Shown here one piece after another: positions 44,885 to 54,895 of a stretch of 64,000 nt of DNA. The stretch's first letter is position 1. Every line of letters begins with the position of its first letter. The notes under the pieces were generated by a model that searched no databases, was not told where the DNA came from, and saw only the letters and a list, made by a program, of their open reading frames with translations. The stretch is from Terriglobales bacterium. GTDB taxonomy: Bacteria > Acidobacteriota > Terriglobia > Terriglobales > Acidobacteriaceae. The position numbers and the translations under genes are program-made. The DNA lies in the NCBI GenBank assembly GCA_025980765.1, contig JAICXB010000020.1:1-64000 (forward strand). Direction: 5' to 3'.

Positions 44885-46195
44885 ATGACCAAAGACGAAA
44901 TCATCCGCAAACATAAGCAATACCTCTTTCCTTCAGTCGGCACCTACTATGCCGAACCGCTGGTCACCGATCATGCCTCGATGCAGTACGTGTGGGACAT
45001 CGAGGGCAAGAAGTATCTCGATTTCTTCGGTGGCATCGTGACGATCTCAGTCGGGCACGCGAACCCGCGCGTCACTTCGAAAATCAAGGCGCAGATCGAC
45101 AAGCTTCAGCACGCATCGACGTTGTTTCCAAACGAAGCCGTCGTCGCGCTCGCCGAGAAGATCGCGCAGATCACGCCTAGTGACATCTCTCAGAGCTTCT
45201 TCACCAACAGTGGCACCGAGGCCAACGAGACGGCCGTCCAACTTGCGCGCGTACACACGGGCAGCTACGAGATCGTCGCGCTCCGCCACGGATACAGCGG
45301 GCGCTCGCAACTGGCGCAATCGCTCACTGGCCACAGTCCCTGGCGCAAGTCGCTGCCCGGAGCGCACGGCGTGGTCCATGCGATGAATCCATATTGCTAT
45401 CGCTGTCCATTCGGCAGCACGCCTTCGACATGCGGGATTGAGTGCGCGAAGGATGTCGAGTCCGTGATCCAGACCACGACCTCTGGACAGATCGCAGCCT
45501 ACATCGCCGAGCCGATTCAAGGCGTAGGCGGCTTCATCACGCCGCCGAAGGAGTACTTCAAGATCGTCTTCAATATCGTCAAGCAGTACGGCGGCCTTTT
45601 CATTTCCGACGAGGTCCAAACCGGCTGGGGGCGCACCGGCAAAAAATGGTTTGGCATCGAGCACTGGGAAGTCGTTCCCGACATGATGACCGCGGCCAAA
45701 GGCATGGCCAACGGCATGCCTGTGGGCGCGACTATGACCACGCCCGAGATCGCCGCCAGCTTCAAGGGTCTGCAAATTTCGACCTTTGGCGGCAATCCGG
45801 TGGTGAGTGTCGCCGCCAAGGCCACCATCGACTTAATCGAAGAAGATCGGCTGATGGACAATGCCGATGTTGTGGGCGGCTATTTCCGCCAAGGTTTGGA
45901 ATCGCTGAAAGAGAAACACCATCTCATCGGCGACGTCCGCGGCATGGGTCTGATGCAGGCGATGGAACTGGTGAAAGACCGCAAAACTAAAGAACCGGCC
46001 CCACAGGAGACAGTGCAGTTCATGGAGGAATGCCGCCGCGTTGGCTTGCTGGTCGGCAAAGGTGGACTCTTCAACAATGTGATTCGCATGTCGCCGCCCA
46101 TGAATATCGCCAAAGCAGATGTTGATGAAGCCATCCGCAGGATGGACGAAGCCTTCACGGCCGTTCGCCGGCCGGCCGCGGCAATGGCGCGATAG
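44885..46195 (+). CDS. Class III aminotransferase (beta-alanine / 3-aminoisobutyrate type)
   Basis: This 436-residue PLP enzyme shows FFTNSGTEANETAVQLAR, the pocket motif FISDEVQTGWGRTGKKWFGIEHW and the PLP lysine in MMTAAKGMANGMPVGA. Four cysteines around residues 165-182 (CYRCPFGSTPSTCGIEC) are an AGXT2-like feature. In this cluster it would convert beta-alanine or 3-aminoisobutyrate plus pyruvate into malonate or methylmalonate semialdehyde. It ends 3 nt before the NCS1 permease gene, so they are coupled. Confidence 0.88.
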   Translation: MTKDEIIRKHKQYLFPSVGTYYAEPLVTDHASMQYVWDIEGKKYLDFFGGIVTISVGHANPRVTSKIKAQIDKLQHASTLFPNEAVVALAEKIAQITPSDISQSFFTNSGTEANETAVQLARVHTGSYEIVALRHGYSGRSQLAQSLTGHSPWRKSLPGAHGVVHAMNPYCYRCPFGSTPSTCGIECAKDVESVIQTTTSGQIAAYIAEPIQGVGGFITPPKEYFKIVFNIVKQYGGLFISDEVQTGWGRTGKKWFGIEHWEVVPDMMTAAKGMANGMPVGATMTTPEIAASFKGLQISTFGGNPVVSVAAKATIDLIEEDRLMDNADVVGGYFRQGLESLKEKHHLIGDVRGMGLMQAMELVKDRKTKEPAPQETVQFMEECRRVGLLVGKGGLFNNVIRMSPPMNIAKADVDEAIRRMDEAFTAVRRPAAAMAR

Positions 46196-46198
46196 CCC

Positions 46199-47623
46199 AT
46201 GGCGATAGCCGCGACTGAGATCAAAGGCGGGTCCCAGCGCATCGAATCCAGCCCGCTCTACAACCACGACCTGGCTCCTGCCGGGCCGCAGCGGCGCACT
46301 TGGGGGACATACAACTTCGCGGCGCTGTGGGTATCGATGTCGGTGAACATCCTCACCTACATGCTGGCCGCGAGCCTGATCCAGGGAGGCATGGACTGGA
46401 AGCAGGCGGTGCTCACCGTCTTCCTCGGCAACACCATCGTGCTCGCCCCCATGCTGCTGAACTCCCATCCGGGCGCGCGTTATGGCATTCCATTTCCCGT
46501 TTTGGCACGCGCGTCCTTCGGACTGCTTGGAGCGAACATCGCCGCCGTACTGCGCGCGCTCGTCGCGTGCGGTTGGTTCGGGATCCAGAGCTGGATCGGC
46601 GGAGAAGCGATCAACACGCTATTGGCAACGCTGTGGCCGGCATGGGCCAAGAACCCGCATGGAGTTGCGATCTGCTTCGCCATCTTCTGGGCCATTAATC
46701 TGGTTGTGGTCCTCAAAGGCATTGAGTACATCCGCTTTCTTCAAGGAATAAGCGCGCCGATCTTGCTTGGCGTAGGCCTGCTGTTGCTGGGATGGGCGTA
46801 CACCAATGCTGGCGGATTCGGTCCTATGCTTTCGGCACCGTCGAAATTTCACAGCACCTCGGAGTTCCTGAAATTCTTGATTCCCGCTCTCAACGGGACG
46901 GTTGGATTCTGGTCCACGGTGTCGCTCAACATTCCCGATTTCACCCGCTTTGCCCGCAACCAGCGCGAGCAGGCCATCGGACAAGCAATTGCCCTTCCCA
47001 CCACCATGACGCTCTACTCCTTCATCGGCGTGGCCGTCACCTCGGCGACGGTCGTGATTTACGGCGCTGCCATCTGGGACCCGGTGCAACTGCTCAGCCG
47101 CTTCCACTCGCCGGTTGCAGTCGTGATCTCGCTGCTCGCGATCTTACTGGCCACGCTTAATGTGAACATCGGCGCGAATGTGGTTTCGCCGGCGAATGAT
47201 TTTTCCAATCTCTGGCCGAAAAGAATTTCGTTCAAGATCGGCGGCGTAATTACCTGCTTTATGGGCGTCGCCATGATGCCATGGAAGCTGCTCGCCAATC
47301 ATCGCACCTTCATCTTCGGATGGCTGGGCGGATACGCCGCCGTCCTCGGCCCAGTCGCCGGCATCATGATTTGCGACTACTTCATCGTGCGCAGGAAGGT
47401 TCTGCTGGTGGACGATCTGTATTTGCGCGGATCGGCTTACGAATATTCTGGCGGGTTCAATTGGAAGGGCGTAGCCGCGCTGGTGATCGGAACCGCAGTC
47501 GCGCTGGTTGGGCTCGTGTTTCCCTCCGTGCGCGTCTTGTATGACTATTCTTGGTTTGTGGGTTTCGCGGTCGCGTTTGTGGTGTATTGGGCGTTAATGT
47601 TTGGCCGAGTCAGCCGATCATAA
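46199..47623 (+). CDS. NCS1 family nucleobase:cation symporter
   Basis: This 474-residue inner-membrane transporter of the nucleobase:cation symporter-1 family has about 12 hydrophobic segments. The N-terminal motif LAPAGPQRRTWGTYNFAALWVSMSVN and the regions GARYGIPFPVLARASFGLLGANIAAVLRALVACGWFGIQSW and SLNIPDFTRFARNQREQAIGQAIALP match uracil/allantoin/hydantoin permeases. The context points to uptake of uracil, thymine or dihydropyrimidines. It is converging with preA, whose stop lies 15 nt away. Confidence 0.92.
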   Translation: MAIAATEIKGGSQRIESSPLYNHDLAPAGPQRRTWGTYNFAALWVSMSVNILTYMLAASLIQGGMDWKQAVLTVFLGNTIVLAPMLLNSHPGARYGIPFPVLARASFGLLGANIAAVLRALVACGWFGIQSWIGGEAINTLLATLWPAWAKNPHGVAICFAIFWAINLVVVLKGIEYIRFLQGISAPILLGVGLLLLGWAYTNAGGFGPMLSAPSKFHSTSEFLKFLIPALNGTVGFWSTVSLNIPDFTRFARNQREQAIGQAIALPTTMTLYSFIGVAVTSATVVIYGAAIWDPVQLLSRFHSPVAVVISLLAILLATLNVNIGANVVSPANDFSNLWPKRISFKIGGVITCFMGVAMMPWKLLANHRTFIFGWLGGYAAVLGPVAGIMICDYFIVRRKVLLVDDLYLRGSAYEYSGGFNWKGVAALVIGTAVALVGLVFPSVRVLYDYSWFVGFAVAFVVYWALMFGRVSRS

Positions 47624-47638
47624 AGCGACTGTACTGTT

Positions 47639-48973
47639 CTATTCACCAACAGCCGTGCGTCTCCCCAGCAACTCTTCCGCGCTGCATTGAGGGCTCCTGC
47701 CACGCATTTCCTGCAACTGCCGCCAGCTTATCGCCGGGCGTTGACTGTCGATTCGTTCCATGCTGATGCACCCGGGCACTGGGCACACCAACGCGCATAG
47801 ATTGCAACCCACGCACTCGTCTTCCATAATTTGGGGAACATGTTTCGGAATGGCTCCGGCGCGAAGGTCGCCACTGGGCCGGGGGGCGGCTGTAATGCAC
47901 TGGTGCGCGCCATCTTCGCACGCGATGTAGCACAGGTTGCAGCCGATGCACTTCTCCTTATCGATTCTGGCTACGATTTTGTAATTCAGATCGAGATCGC
48001 CCCAGTCTCGGATTCGGCCGACCGACTTACCCACCAGGTCCATTGCCGAAGCGAAGCCTTTCTCGTCGAGATACTGGTTCAGCCCGTCGATCATGTCTTC
48101 CACAATGCGAAAGCCATAGTGCATGGCCGCGGTGCAGACCTGAATAGAGGTTGCGCCCAGCAGCATGAACTCAACCGCATCCTGCCAGTTGGCAATGCCT
48201 CCAATGCCCGAAATGGGAATACCAACTTCCGGATGCCGTGCCACCGACGACACCATGTGCAGCGCGATGGGTTTTACCGCGGGCCCGCAGTATCCGCCAT
48301 GGCTTGCATATCCGCCGACGCTGGGACGCGGAGCGAAGCTGTCAAGGTCGACGCCGACCAGGCTGTTGAAGGTGTTGACCAACGAGACCGCATTCGCGCC
48401 GCCCTGCCGCGCCGCCCAGGCCATCTGCGCGATATCGGTCACGTTGGGCGTAAGCTTCACGATCACAGGAATGCGCGCGACCTCTGCCACCCAGCTTGTG
48501 ATCAATGTGGTGTACTCCGGCACTTGACCAACCGCGGCCCCCATACCTCGTTCCGACATTCCGTGCGGACATCCGAAGTTGAGCTCAAACAGATCGGCGC
48601 CGGTATCTTGCGTGCGCTTCACAATGTCGTGCCAGGTCTCGCGCTTTGATTCCATCATCAGCGACGCGATCACGGTGTTCCGCGGATACCGCTTCTTCAC
48701 CTCCGCGATCTCACGCAGATTGGTCTCGACGGACCTATCGCTGATCAGCTCGATGTTATTCAACCCGATCATGCGCTCGTGCTTGTAGTCGATTGAACCA
48801 TAGCGCGATGCGGTGTTAACGATGGGCTCGCCGATGGTCTTCCATACCGCTCCACCCCAGCCCGCATCGAATGCCCGCATCACCTGATACGCAGTATTGC
48901 TCGGTGGCCCGGACGCGAGCCAAAACGGATTTGGAGAACGAACTCCGCAGAAATCAATGCTCAGATCAGGCAT
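47639..48973 (-). CDS. preA: Dihydropyrimidine dehydrogenase subunit PreA
   Basis: This 444-residue FMN/Fe-S subunit reduces uracil or thymine to the 5,6-dihydro forms. The TIM-barrel part begins MPDLSIDFCGVRSPNPFWLASGPPSNT and contains NFGCPHGMSERGMGAAVGQ and KLTPNVTDI. The C-terminus has two ferredoxin motifs, CIGCNLCYIACED and CVGCNLCALVCPVPGC. The start at 48973 overlaps the preT stop by 8 nt, so the two subunits are translationally coupled. The upstream in-frame extension is a shadow of preT. Confidence 0.93.
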   Translation of the reverse strand: MPDLSIDFCGVRSPNPFWLASGPPSNTAYQVMRAFDAGWGGAVWKTIGEPIVNTASRYGSIDYKHERMIGLNNIELISDRSVETNLREIAEVKKRYPRNTVIASLMMESKRETWHDIVKRTQDTGADLFELNFGCPHGMSERGMGAAVGQVPEYTTLITSWVAEVARIPVIVKLTPNVTDIAQMAWAARQGGANAVSLVNTFNSLVGVDLDSFAPRPSVGGYASHGGYCGPAVKPIALHMVSSVARHPEVGIPISGIGGIANWQDAVEFMLLGATSIQVCTAAMHYGFRIVEDMIDGLNQYLDEKGFASAMDLVGKSVGRIRDWGDLDLNYKIVARIDKEKCIGCNLCYIACEDGAHQCITAAPRPSGDLRAGAIPKHVPQIMEDECVGCNLCALVCPVPGCISMERIDSQRPAISWRQLQEMRGRSPQCSAEELLGRRTAVGE

Positions 48974-50333
48974 GCGCCACCCCTTTCTGCCGCGAAGAAA
49001 TCGTTGCGTGGATTCCTCGCGCCGCTCGTTTTCCGTGCGCCACCGCGTCCACCACTTCACCGCCGCCGTTCACGCAATCTCCACCAGCGAAGTACTTTGG
49101 ATTCGCTGTCTGCATCGTCGCCGAGTTCACCGTGATCCTGCCGTTCTCAAGTCGCAATCCGGGAACAGAGCGCAAAAACTCATGCTTTTTCTTCTGTCCG
49201 AGCGCCTTCACTACCATGTCTACGTTCAGGCGAAACTCGGTGCCGGGAATTGTCTGGGAAGAGGGGCGACCCGAGGAATCCGGCGCGCCCGGTTGCGTGC
49301 GCACGCATTCGAGCGCCTGAACTTTGCCATCAGTTCCCGCGATCACTCGCAATGGCGCTGCTCGCCACACAAAGCGGACGGCGTCGCCCACAGCCAACTC
49401 GTATTCGTAATCGAATGCCGACATTTCTTCGCGGCTACGGCGATATACCATGTACACCTCTTCCGCTCCTAGCCGCCGTGCGGCGGTAGCCGCGTCGATC
49501 GCAGTGTTGCCACCACCAATTACCGCCACCCGAGCGCCGACGCACAGCTCGGCGAAGTCGTGATTTTTGGTGTCCTCAATGAATGAAAGTGCATCGCCGC
49601 AGCCCTCGACCTCTTCGCCGGCGATGTCGAGATCTTCAGTTTCGCCCAAGCCAATGCCGATGAAGATTGCCTCAAACTCACGCTCGAGCTGCGCGAGAGA
49701 AATGTCGCGGCCCACTTCGACATCGTTACGAATCTCGACCCCAAGGCCACGGATCATCTCCACCTCGCGCACCGCGTCGGCAGCGCGCATTTTGTAGGCG
49801 GCGATTCCGTAGGTATTCAGGCCTCCGGGCTCGCGCCTGGCGTCGAAGATCACTGTCTCATATCCGAACTGGCGCAACTCAGCCGCGCACGACAGGCTCG
49901 CTGGACCCGCTCCGATCAGGGCCACTCGCCGGCCATTTGCCTCACCCGCCTTCAAAACCTGAATGCCGCGATCGAGTACGTGATCTACGGCATATCGTTG
50001 CAGCCTCCCAATCTCCACCGGCTTTTTGCCTTCGGAGTTCAAAACGCACGCGCCTTCGCACAGCACTGAGGTTGGGCAGACGCGGCCGCAGCTATGGCCG
50101 AGAACGTTGGCGGAAAGGATGGTGCGAGCAGATCCAGTGAGATTGTTCGTTAAGATTTGCCGGATAAACTGGGGAACATCGATACGGGTGGGACACGCCT
50201 TGATGCACGGCGCGTCATAGCAGAAAAGACAGCGCGAGCCTGCTTCCAGCGCCATCGAGGACGTCAGCGGCGGATTGATTTCGGCAAAATTTTCTTCGAG
50301 CTGCTCAGGCGTGAGCTTTGGGCCCGTATGCAT
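48966..50333 (-). CDS. preT: NAD(P)-dependent dihydropyrimidine dehydrogenase subunit PreT
   Basis: This 455-residue FAD/Fe-S subunit passes electrons from NAD(P)H to PreA. It resembles glutamate synthase small subunits: an N-terminal Fe-S region (CLFCYDAPCIKACPTRIDVPQFI, GRVCPTSVLCEGACV), an FAD-binding VALIGAGPASLSCAAELRQFGY and an NAD(P)-binding VAVIGGGNTAIDAATAARRLGA. It is first in the leftward preT-preA operon and divergent from the dihydropyrimidinase gene, about 180 bp away. Confidence 0.93.
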   Translation of the reverse strand: MHTGPKLTPEQLEENFAEINPPLTSSMALEAGSRCLFCYDAPCIKACPTRIDVPQFIRQILTNNLTGSARTILSANVLGHSCGRVCPTSVLCEGACVLNSEGKKPVEIGRLQRYAVDHVLDRGIQVLKAGEANGRRVALIGAGPASLSCAAELRQFGYETVIFDARREPGGLNTYGIAAYKMRAADAVREVEMIRGLGVEIRNDVEVGRDISLAQLEREFEAIFIGIGLGETEDLDIAGEEVEGCGDALSFIEDTKNHDFAELCVGARVAVIGGGNTAIDAATAARRLGAEEVYMVYRRSREEMSAFDYEYELAVGDAVRFVWRAAPLRVIAGTDGKVQALECVRTQPGAPDSSGRPSSQTIPGTEFRLNVDMVVKALGQKKKHEFLRSVPGLRLENGRITVNSATMQTANPKYFAGGDCVNGGGEVVDAVAHGKRAARGIHATISSRQKGVAHA

Positions 50334-50511
50334 GAATCACCGATGTGGCTCCCTGCCGCCAGCTTCCGGCTTGTCTGGGCCGGCACCAGATGGGTGGAAT
50401 TTTTGGAGCATAGCATAGAATCTGCTACCTGCTTCCATCTGCTGGCTTCCAAGCTTAAGAATAGAATCGTAGCCGCTCTTGCCGGAAGCCGATAGCCACT
50501 CTGGAGATCCA

Positions 50512-51903
50512 ATGTCATTTGACGTCATCATCAAGAACGGAACCGTTGTCACTGCCACCGACACTTACCCTGCTGATGTGGCAGTGGTTGATGGCAAGAT
50601 CCACTCTATCGCCAAAACGCTGCCGCAGGAGAATGCGAAGCGAGTCTTCGACGCCACCGGGAAGTACGTATTGCCCGGCGGCATCGACGTACATACGCAT
50701 CTCGATATGCCCTTTGGAGGCACCACCTCTGCCGACGACTTCGAGACCGGCACGCGCGCCGCGGCCTTCGGCGGCACCACTACCATTATCGATTTCGCCA
50801 TCCAGTACAAGGGCCAGACCCTGCGCACAGCCTTTGACGCCTGGATGCAAAAAGCCGAATCGCGGGCCGTCGGCGATTACGGCTTTCATTGCATCATCAC
50901 CGACCTGCCCGACGCGCGTATCGAGGAGATGCCGGCACTCATTCGCGATGGCGTGACCAGCTTCAAGCTATTTATGGCTTATCCCGGCGTCTTCATGCTT
51001 GACGATGCCAGCATTTTCCGCGCACTTCGCGCCACTACCAGGAATGGCGCCATAGTTTGCATGCACGCGGAAAATGGCGGCGCCATCGATGTGATCGTGA
51101 AGCAGGCGCTGGCCGAAGGCAAGACCGCGCCGAAATATCACGCGCTCACGCGCCCCACCACTGCCGAGGCTGAGGCCACCGGACGCGCCATCGCGCTGGC
51201 CGAGATGGCCGGCGCTCCCGTGTACATCGTCCACCTCAGTTGCAATGACGCGCTGGAAAAAGTGCGCGAGGCCCGCGATCGCGGACTGCCGGTCTATGCG
51301 GAAACTTGTCCGCAATATCTTTATCTCTCACTGGAACAGATGGATGCGCCAGGCTTTGAAGGCGCCAAGTACGTTTTCACCCCACCACTCCGCGAGAAGT
51401 GGCACCAGGAAAAGTTGTGGAATGGACTCAAGCACGATCATCTGCAATGCGTCTCCACCGACCACTGTCCGTTCTGCTTCAAGGAGCAGAAAGAGATGGG
51501 CAAGAATGACTTCACGAAAATTCCCAACGGCGGTCCCGGCATCGAGCACCGCATGAGCCTGGTGTACTCAGGTGGCGTAGGTAAAGGACGATTCAGCGTG
51601 AACCGCTTTGTAGAACTGGTCTCGACTACCCCGGCGAAAATCTTTGGCATTTATCCACGCAAGGGCACAATATCGGTCGGCAGCGATGCCGATCTGGTGA
51701 TCTTTGACCCAAATCGGGAACACACCATCAGCGCGAAGACCCATCACATGCGCGTCGACTACTCCATGTTCGAAGGGGTGAAAGTGAAAGGCATGCCCGA
51801 TATGGTGATGTCGCGCGGACGCGTGTTGGTGCACGACGAGAAATTTCTGGGGAAAGCAGGCGGCGGTAATTTCCTGAAACGGGCAACGTACGCTGGCGTG
51901 TAG
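50512..51903 (+). CDS. Dihydropyrimidinase (D-hydantoinase)
   Basis: This 463-residue cyclic amidohydrolase opens dihydrouracil or dihydrothymine to the N-carbamoyl-beta-amino acid. The metal-binding motif GIDVHTHLDMPFGGTTSADDFETGTRAAAFGGTT is near residues 57-90. The carbamylated-lysine region is DGVTSFKLFMAYPGVFMLDD, followed by MHAENGGAIDV, YIVHLSCNDAL and VSTDHCPFCFKEQK. All metal ligands expected of the family appear present. The upstream in-frame stretch from 50479 lacks support; GGAGA precedes the ATG at 50512. Confidence 0.93.
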   Translation: MSFDVIIKNGTVVTATDTYPADVAVVDGKIHSIAKTLPQENAKRVFDATGKYVLPGGIDVHTHLDMPFGGTTSADDFETGTRAAAFGGTTTIIDFAIQYKGQTLRTAFDAWMQKAESRAVGDYGFHCIITDLPDARIEEMPALIRDGVTSFKLFMAYPGVFMLDDASIFRALRATTRNGAIVCMHAENGGAIDVIVKQALAEGKTAPKYHALTRPTTAEAEATGRAIALAEMAGAPVYIVHLSCNDALEKVREARDRGLPVYAETCPQYLYLSLEQMDAPGFEGAKYVFTPPLREKWHQEKLWNGLKHDHLQCVSTDHCPFCFKEQKEMGKNDFTKIPNGGPGIEHRMSLVYSGGVGKGRFSVNRFVELVSTTPAKIFGIYPRKGTISVGSDADLVIFDPNREHTISAKTHHMRVDYSMFEGVKVKGMPDMVMSRGRVLVHDEKFLGKAGGGNFLKRATYAGV

Positions 51904-52072
51904 CAAGCATACCCACAAGAGAATCGGCCGCCGCTACGACTACTGGAAGTTGTCGAGCGAAGGCGCCCGACTCTCCACGGTCAAAAAGCGCAGAACCGCT
52001 TCTCGACATCAAATCCTCTGTACTACTATTTCGCCAATTCTTGTTGTACTGAGCAAATTTCAACAACAATTT

Positions 52073-52159
52073 TCACCACGGAGGCACGGAGTCCACGGAG
52101 TAAGAAAACTTCAGAAAGGTCCTTTTGATTTCTCCGTGTTCTCTGTGCCTCCGTGGTGA
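52073..52159. repeat. Family B inverted repeat (CACCACGGAGGCACGGAG ... CTCCGTGGTG)
   Basis: Near-perfect inverted arms around a short spacer lie in the 51904-52219 gap between convergent genes, which holds nothing else recognisable. Confidence 0.8.
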
Positions 52160-52219
52160 GAAAGGCTTTTTGTTGCGGCTCTGCCGCGCTGTGTGACCTC
52201 TATGCCCCTGTGTGAAGCT

Positions 52220-53689
52220 TTATACCCAGCGGCACGTCATCACCTTGGTTTCCGTATAGAACTTCACGCCATCTTTCCCCAAGGCATGCAGATCGCCGAA
52301 AAACGATCCCTTCCATCCGGCAAACGGGAAGATTGCCACTGGCGCAGGCACGCCGACATTCACGCCGACCATTCCAGTTTGCGCCTTCGCGCTCCACTCC
52401 TGCGCAACCTTTCCTGAGCGCGTGAAGATCGATGATGCATTGCCGTACTCCGAGCCATTCACCACCTCGAGGGCCTCATCAAGGTTCTTGACTCGGACGA
52501 CCGAGAGCACCGGGCCGAAAATTTCTTCGCGAGCGATTCGCATGGAGGGCTGCACGTTGTCGAAGATCGTCGGACCAACATAATAGCCGGCATTCTTGCA
52601 GACTGGGTCCTTGCGGCCGTCGCGCGCCAGCTGCGCGCCTTCTTTCTGGCCGATGTCGATGTAGTCGAGAATGCGCTTTCGGGCTTCGCTGTTGATGATA
52701 GGTCCCATAATGGTATCGGGGGAGCAACCGTCGCCGACCTTCATCTCATCGGCAGCCTGCTTTAGCGCATGCAGCAGTGGCTCGGCGGCATCTCCAACGG
52801 CGACTACCACGCTGGTTGCCACACAACGCTCTCCGGCACACCCGAACGAAGACGCCATGATGGTGCTTGCCGAGTGCTTCATGTCCGCGTCGGCCATCAC
52901 GACCGAATGATTCTTCGCTCCGCCCAATGCTTGCACGCGTTTTCCATTCGCCGCAGCGGTGCTGTAAATGTACTTTGCCACCGCGCTCGAGCCGACGAAT
53001 GACACAGCTTTTACGCGCGCATCACTCAAGAGTTGATCGACGACGGCCTTAGTTCCATGCACCAGGTTAAGCACTCCGGCGGGAAGTCCCGCTTCGTGAA
53101 AGAGTTCCACAATGCGCACCGACGATCGCGGCACCCGCTCCGATGGCTTGAGGATGAACGTATTACCGCAAGCAATCGCCACCGGAAACATCCACAATGG
53201 GACCATCAGCGGAAAATTAAATGGAGTGATGCCTACGCATACGCCCAACGGATGGCGAGTGGACCATCCGTCCACGCCGATCCCGACATGCTCGACGGTC
53301 TCGCCCATCATCATGCTGGAGACGCCCGCAGCGAACTCCACGCACTCGAGCCCACGCTGGAACGAGCCTCGCGCCTCTTCGCGCGTTTTCCCGTTCTCTT
53401 CCGTGATCAGCGCTCTCAGCTCGTCGGCATGTTTCTCCATCAACTGGTGAACGTGGAAGAGCACGCGGCAGCGATTGAGAACCGGCGTAGCCGCCCAGGC
53501 GGGAAACGCGGCCTGTGCCGCAGCAATCGCGGCGGAGACTTCCTCACGGGTAGAAAGCGGAATCTCGGCTACGGGTTCTCCGGTTGCCGGATTGTATTGC
53601 GTCAGGATCTCCCCGCGTGAGATCTGAGGTTTGCCGTTGATGATCAGCGGGCAAGACTTGAGTTGATTGGCGGCTGCGACAGTGGACAT
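52220..53689 (-). CDS. mmsA: CoA-acylating methylmalonate-semialdehyde dehydrogenase
   Basis: This 489-residue aldehyde dehydrogenase converts (methyl)malonate semialdehyde, NAD+ and CoA into propionyl- or acetyl-CoA with CO2. It shows ITPFNFPLMVPLWMFPVAIACGNTFILKPSERVPRSS, the NAD region SFVGSSAVAKYIYSTAAANGKRVQALGGAKNH and the catalytic cysteine in SSFGCAGERCVA. The pattern matches MmsA/IolA rather than generic ALDHs. It would complete the pyrimidine-degradation route encoded just to the left. The start follows AAGGAG. Confidence 0.92.
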   Translation of the reverse strand: MSTVAAANQLKSCPLIINGKPQISRGEILTQYNPATGEPVAEIPLSTREEVSAAIAAAQAAFPAWAATPVLNRCRVLFHVHQLMEKHADELRALITEENGKTREEARGSFQRGLECVEFAAGVSSMMMGETVEHVGIGVDGWSTRHPLGVCVGITPFNFPLMVPLWMFPVAIACGNTFILKPSERVPRSSVRIVELFHEAGLPAGVLNLVHGTKAVVDQLLSDARVKAVSFVGSSAVAKYIYSTAAANGKRVQALGGAKNHSVVMADADMKHSASTIMASSFGCAGERCVATSVVVAVGDAAEPLLHALKQAADEMKVGDGCSPDTIMGPIINSEARKRILDYIDIGQKEGAQLARDGRKDPVCKNAGYYVGPTIFDNVQPSMRIAREEIFGPVLSVVRVKNLDEALEVVNGSEYGNASSIFTRSGKVAQEWSAKAQTGMVGVNVGVPAPVAIFPFAGWKGSFFGDLHALGKDGVKFYTETKVMTCRWV

Positions 53690-54147
53690 GGAGACTCCTT
53701 GTTAGGGAATGGTAGGGCGAAGCGCACATCAGAATCAAATCTCGATGCACGCAGAACACCTGGGCCACGGCGATCTGCTGCTTTGCTTTCGCTGCAGCGG
53801 TGACTGGCTCGATAATGCAGATCCAGGCCGTAAAACTTCTTCAGCTCACGGATGCGTTGCAGGTCCGCTGGACAAACGGCAGCTTGCCATCGTACGCGTG
53901 CAGGACAGTGCCCTCCAGCAAATCGCCGAGATTGAGATCGTGATGGTCAACCAAGGCGCGCAGCATCCTCAACAATTGTTTTTCCATGCGGACCCGGTCT
54001 GCCCCCGTTCAACTGCATACTTCCGTTGTGAAGTTGTCATGGTGGTACCAAGGCACCAAAGTACACGGTTCCCACGCAACTGCAGATTCCGGCTCCGCAC
54101 AGCTTTCGAGGGACTTCCAACATGCCCTAGTAAAATTGTGTCCGAAT
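53690..54147. other. Gap before Crp/Fnr gene, no confident gene
   Basis: Several short frames are open here, one starting MQIQAVKLLQLTDALQVRWTNG at 53815, faintly like a DUF971 protein start but stopping after 43 codons. It could be a degraded remnant. A -10-like TAAAAT (54131) lies close to the regulator start. Confidence 0.3.
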
Positions 54148-54861
54148 ATGCCCGCCCGCAAGCTCGCCTCAACGCCGATGTCTGAATCGCTGCTTAAGGC
54201 GCAGTTATTTTCAGGACTGACGCGGAGTGAAGGCGAGTCGCTGCAAGAACGAGCTGTGCACAAACGCTACTCTGACGGAGAGCGGTTGTTCACCGAAGGC
54301 GATGCCTGCGAGGGTTTGTTCATCGTCTCCTCGGGGGCGGTGCGCATCTTCAAATCGGCTCCGAGTGGGCGCGAGCAAGTGCTGGCTGTGGAAGGACCGG
54401 GCAGCTCCATCGCCGAACTTCCCGTGTTCGACGGTGGAACTTATCCAGCTTCCGCCAATGCTATGGGCCCTACCGAAGTGGTCTTCATCTCCCGCGTGGC
54501 CTTTCAGGCGTTCTGTCTGGAGCATCCGCAGGTTGCGCTCAAGGTGCTGGCGGTTGTGGGATCGCGTCTTCGACGATTGGTGGGAATCGTCGAAGAGTTG
54601 TCGTTCACGACAGTCCGCCAACGGGTTATTGCTCTGCTGGTACGAGCGGCGGAGGCATCGGGCAGACGAACTGCTCGTGGCGTGCAGTTCTCCTTGCCCT
54701 CAGGGCACCAGGAGATTGCATTCGAAATCGGCACCGTACGGGAACTCGTCTCCCGCAATCTCGCTCGTCTTCAGGCGGAAGGCCTTATTGAGATCGATGG
54801 CCGCGAGGTCCTGATTAAAGATCTTGCCGCTTTGAACGTGCAGCAGAAGCTCTCGTCCTGA
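54148..54861 (+). CDS. Crp/Fnr family transcriptional regulator
   Basis: This 237-residue regulator has a cyclic-nucleotide-binding-like domain (about residues 20-135: LFSGLTRSEGESLQERAVHKRYSDGERLFTEGDACEGLFIVSSGAVRIF). A dimerisation helix follows, and then a winged HTH (about 170-225) with SLPSGHQEIAFEIGTVRELVSRNLARLQAEGLIEI. It lacks an Fnr-type N-terminal cysteine cluster, so oxygen sensing by Fe-S is unlikely; Dnr/NnrR-type heme sensing of NO is possible. Directly downstream lie ric and nnrS with a CRP/FNR-like palindrome. The start could also be the ATG at 54178. Confidence 0.87.
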   Translation: MPARKLASTPMSESLLKAQLFSGLTRSEGESLQERAVHKRYSDGERLFTEGDACEGLFIVSSGAVRIFKSAPSGREQVLAVEGPGSSIAELPVFDGGTYPASANAMGPTEVVFISRVAFQAFCLEHPQVALKVLAVVGSRLRRLVGIVEELSFTTVRQRVIALLVRAAEASGRRTARGVQFSLPSGHQEIAFEIGTVRELVSRNLARLQAEGLIEIDGREVLIKDLAALNVQQKLSS

Positions 54862-54895
54862 GGTGCTGACAACTAACAAAACCTAATTTCTAGGC

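Noticed and set aside
53709-54185. Forward open frame of 158 codons before the Crp/Fnr gene
   Set aside because: No domain, no ribosome site, a composition typical of a chance frame, and overlap with the regulator start.
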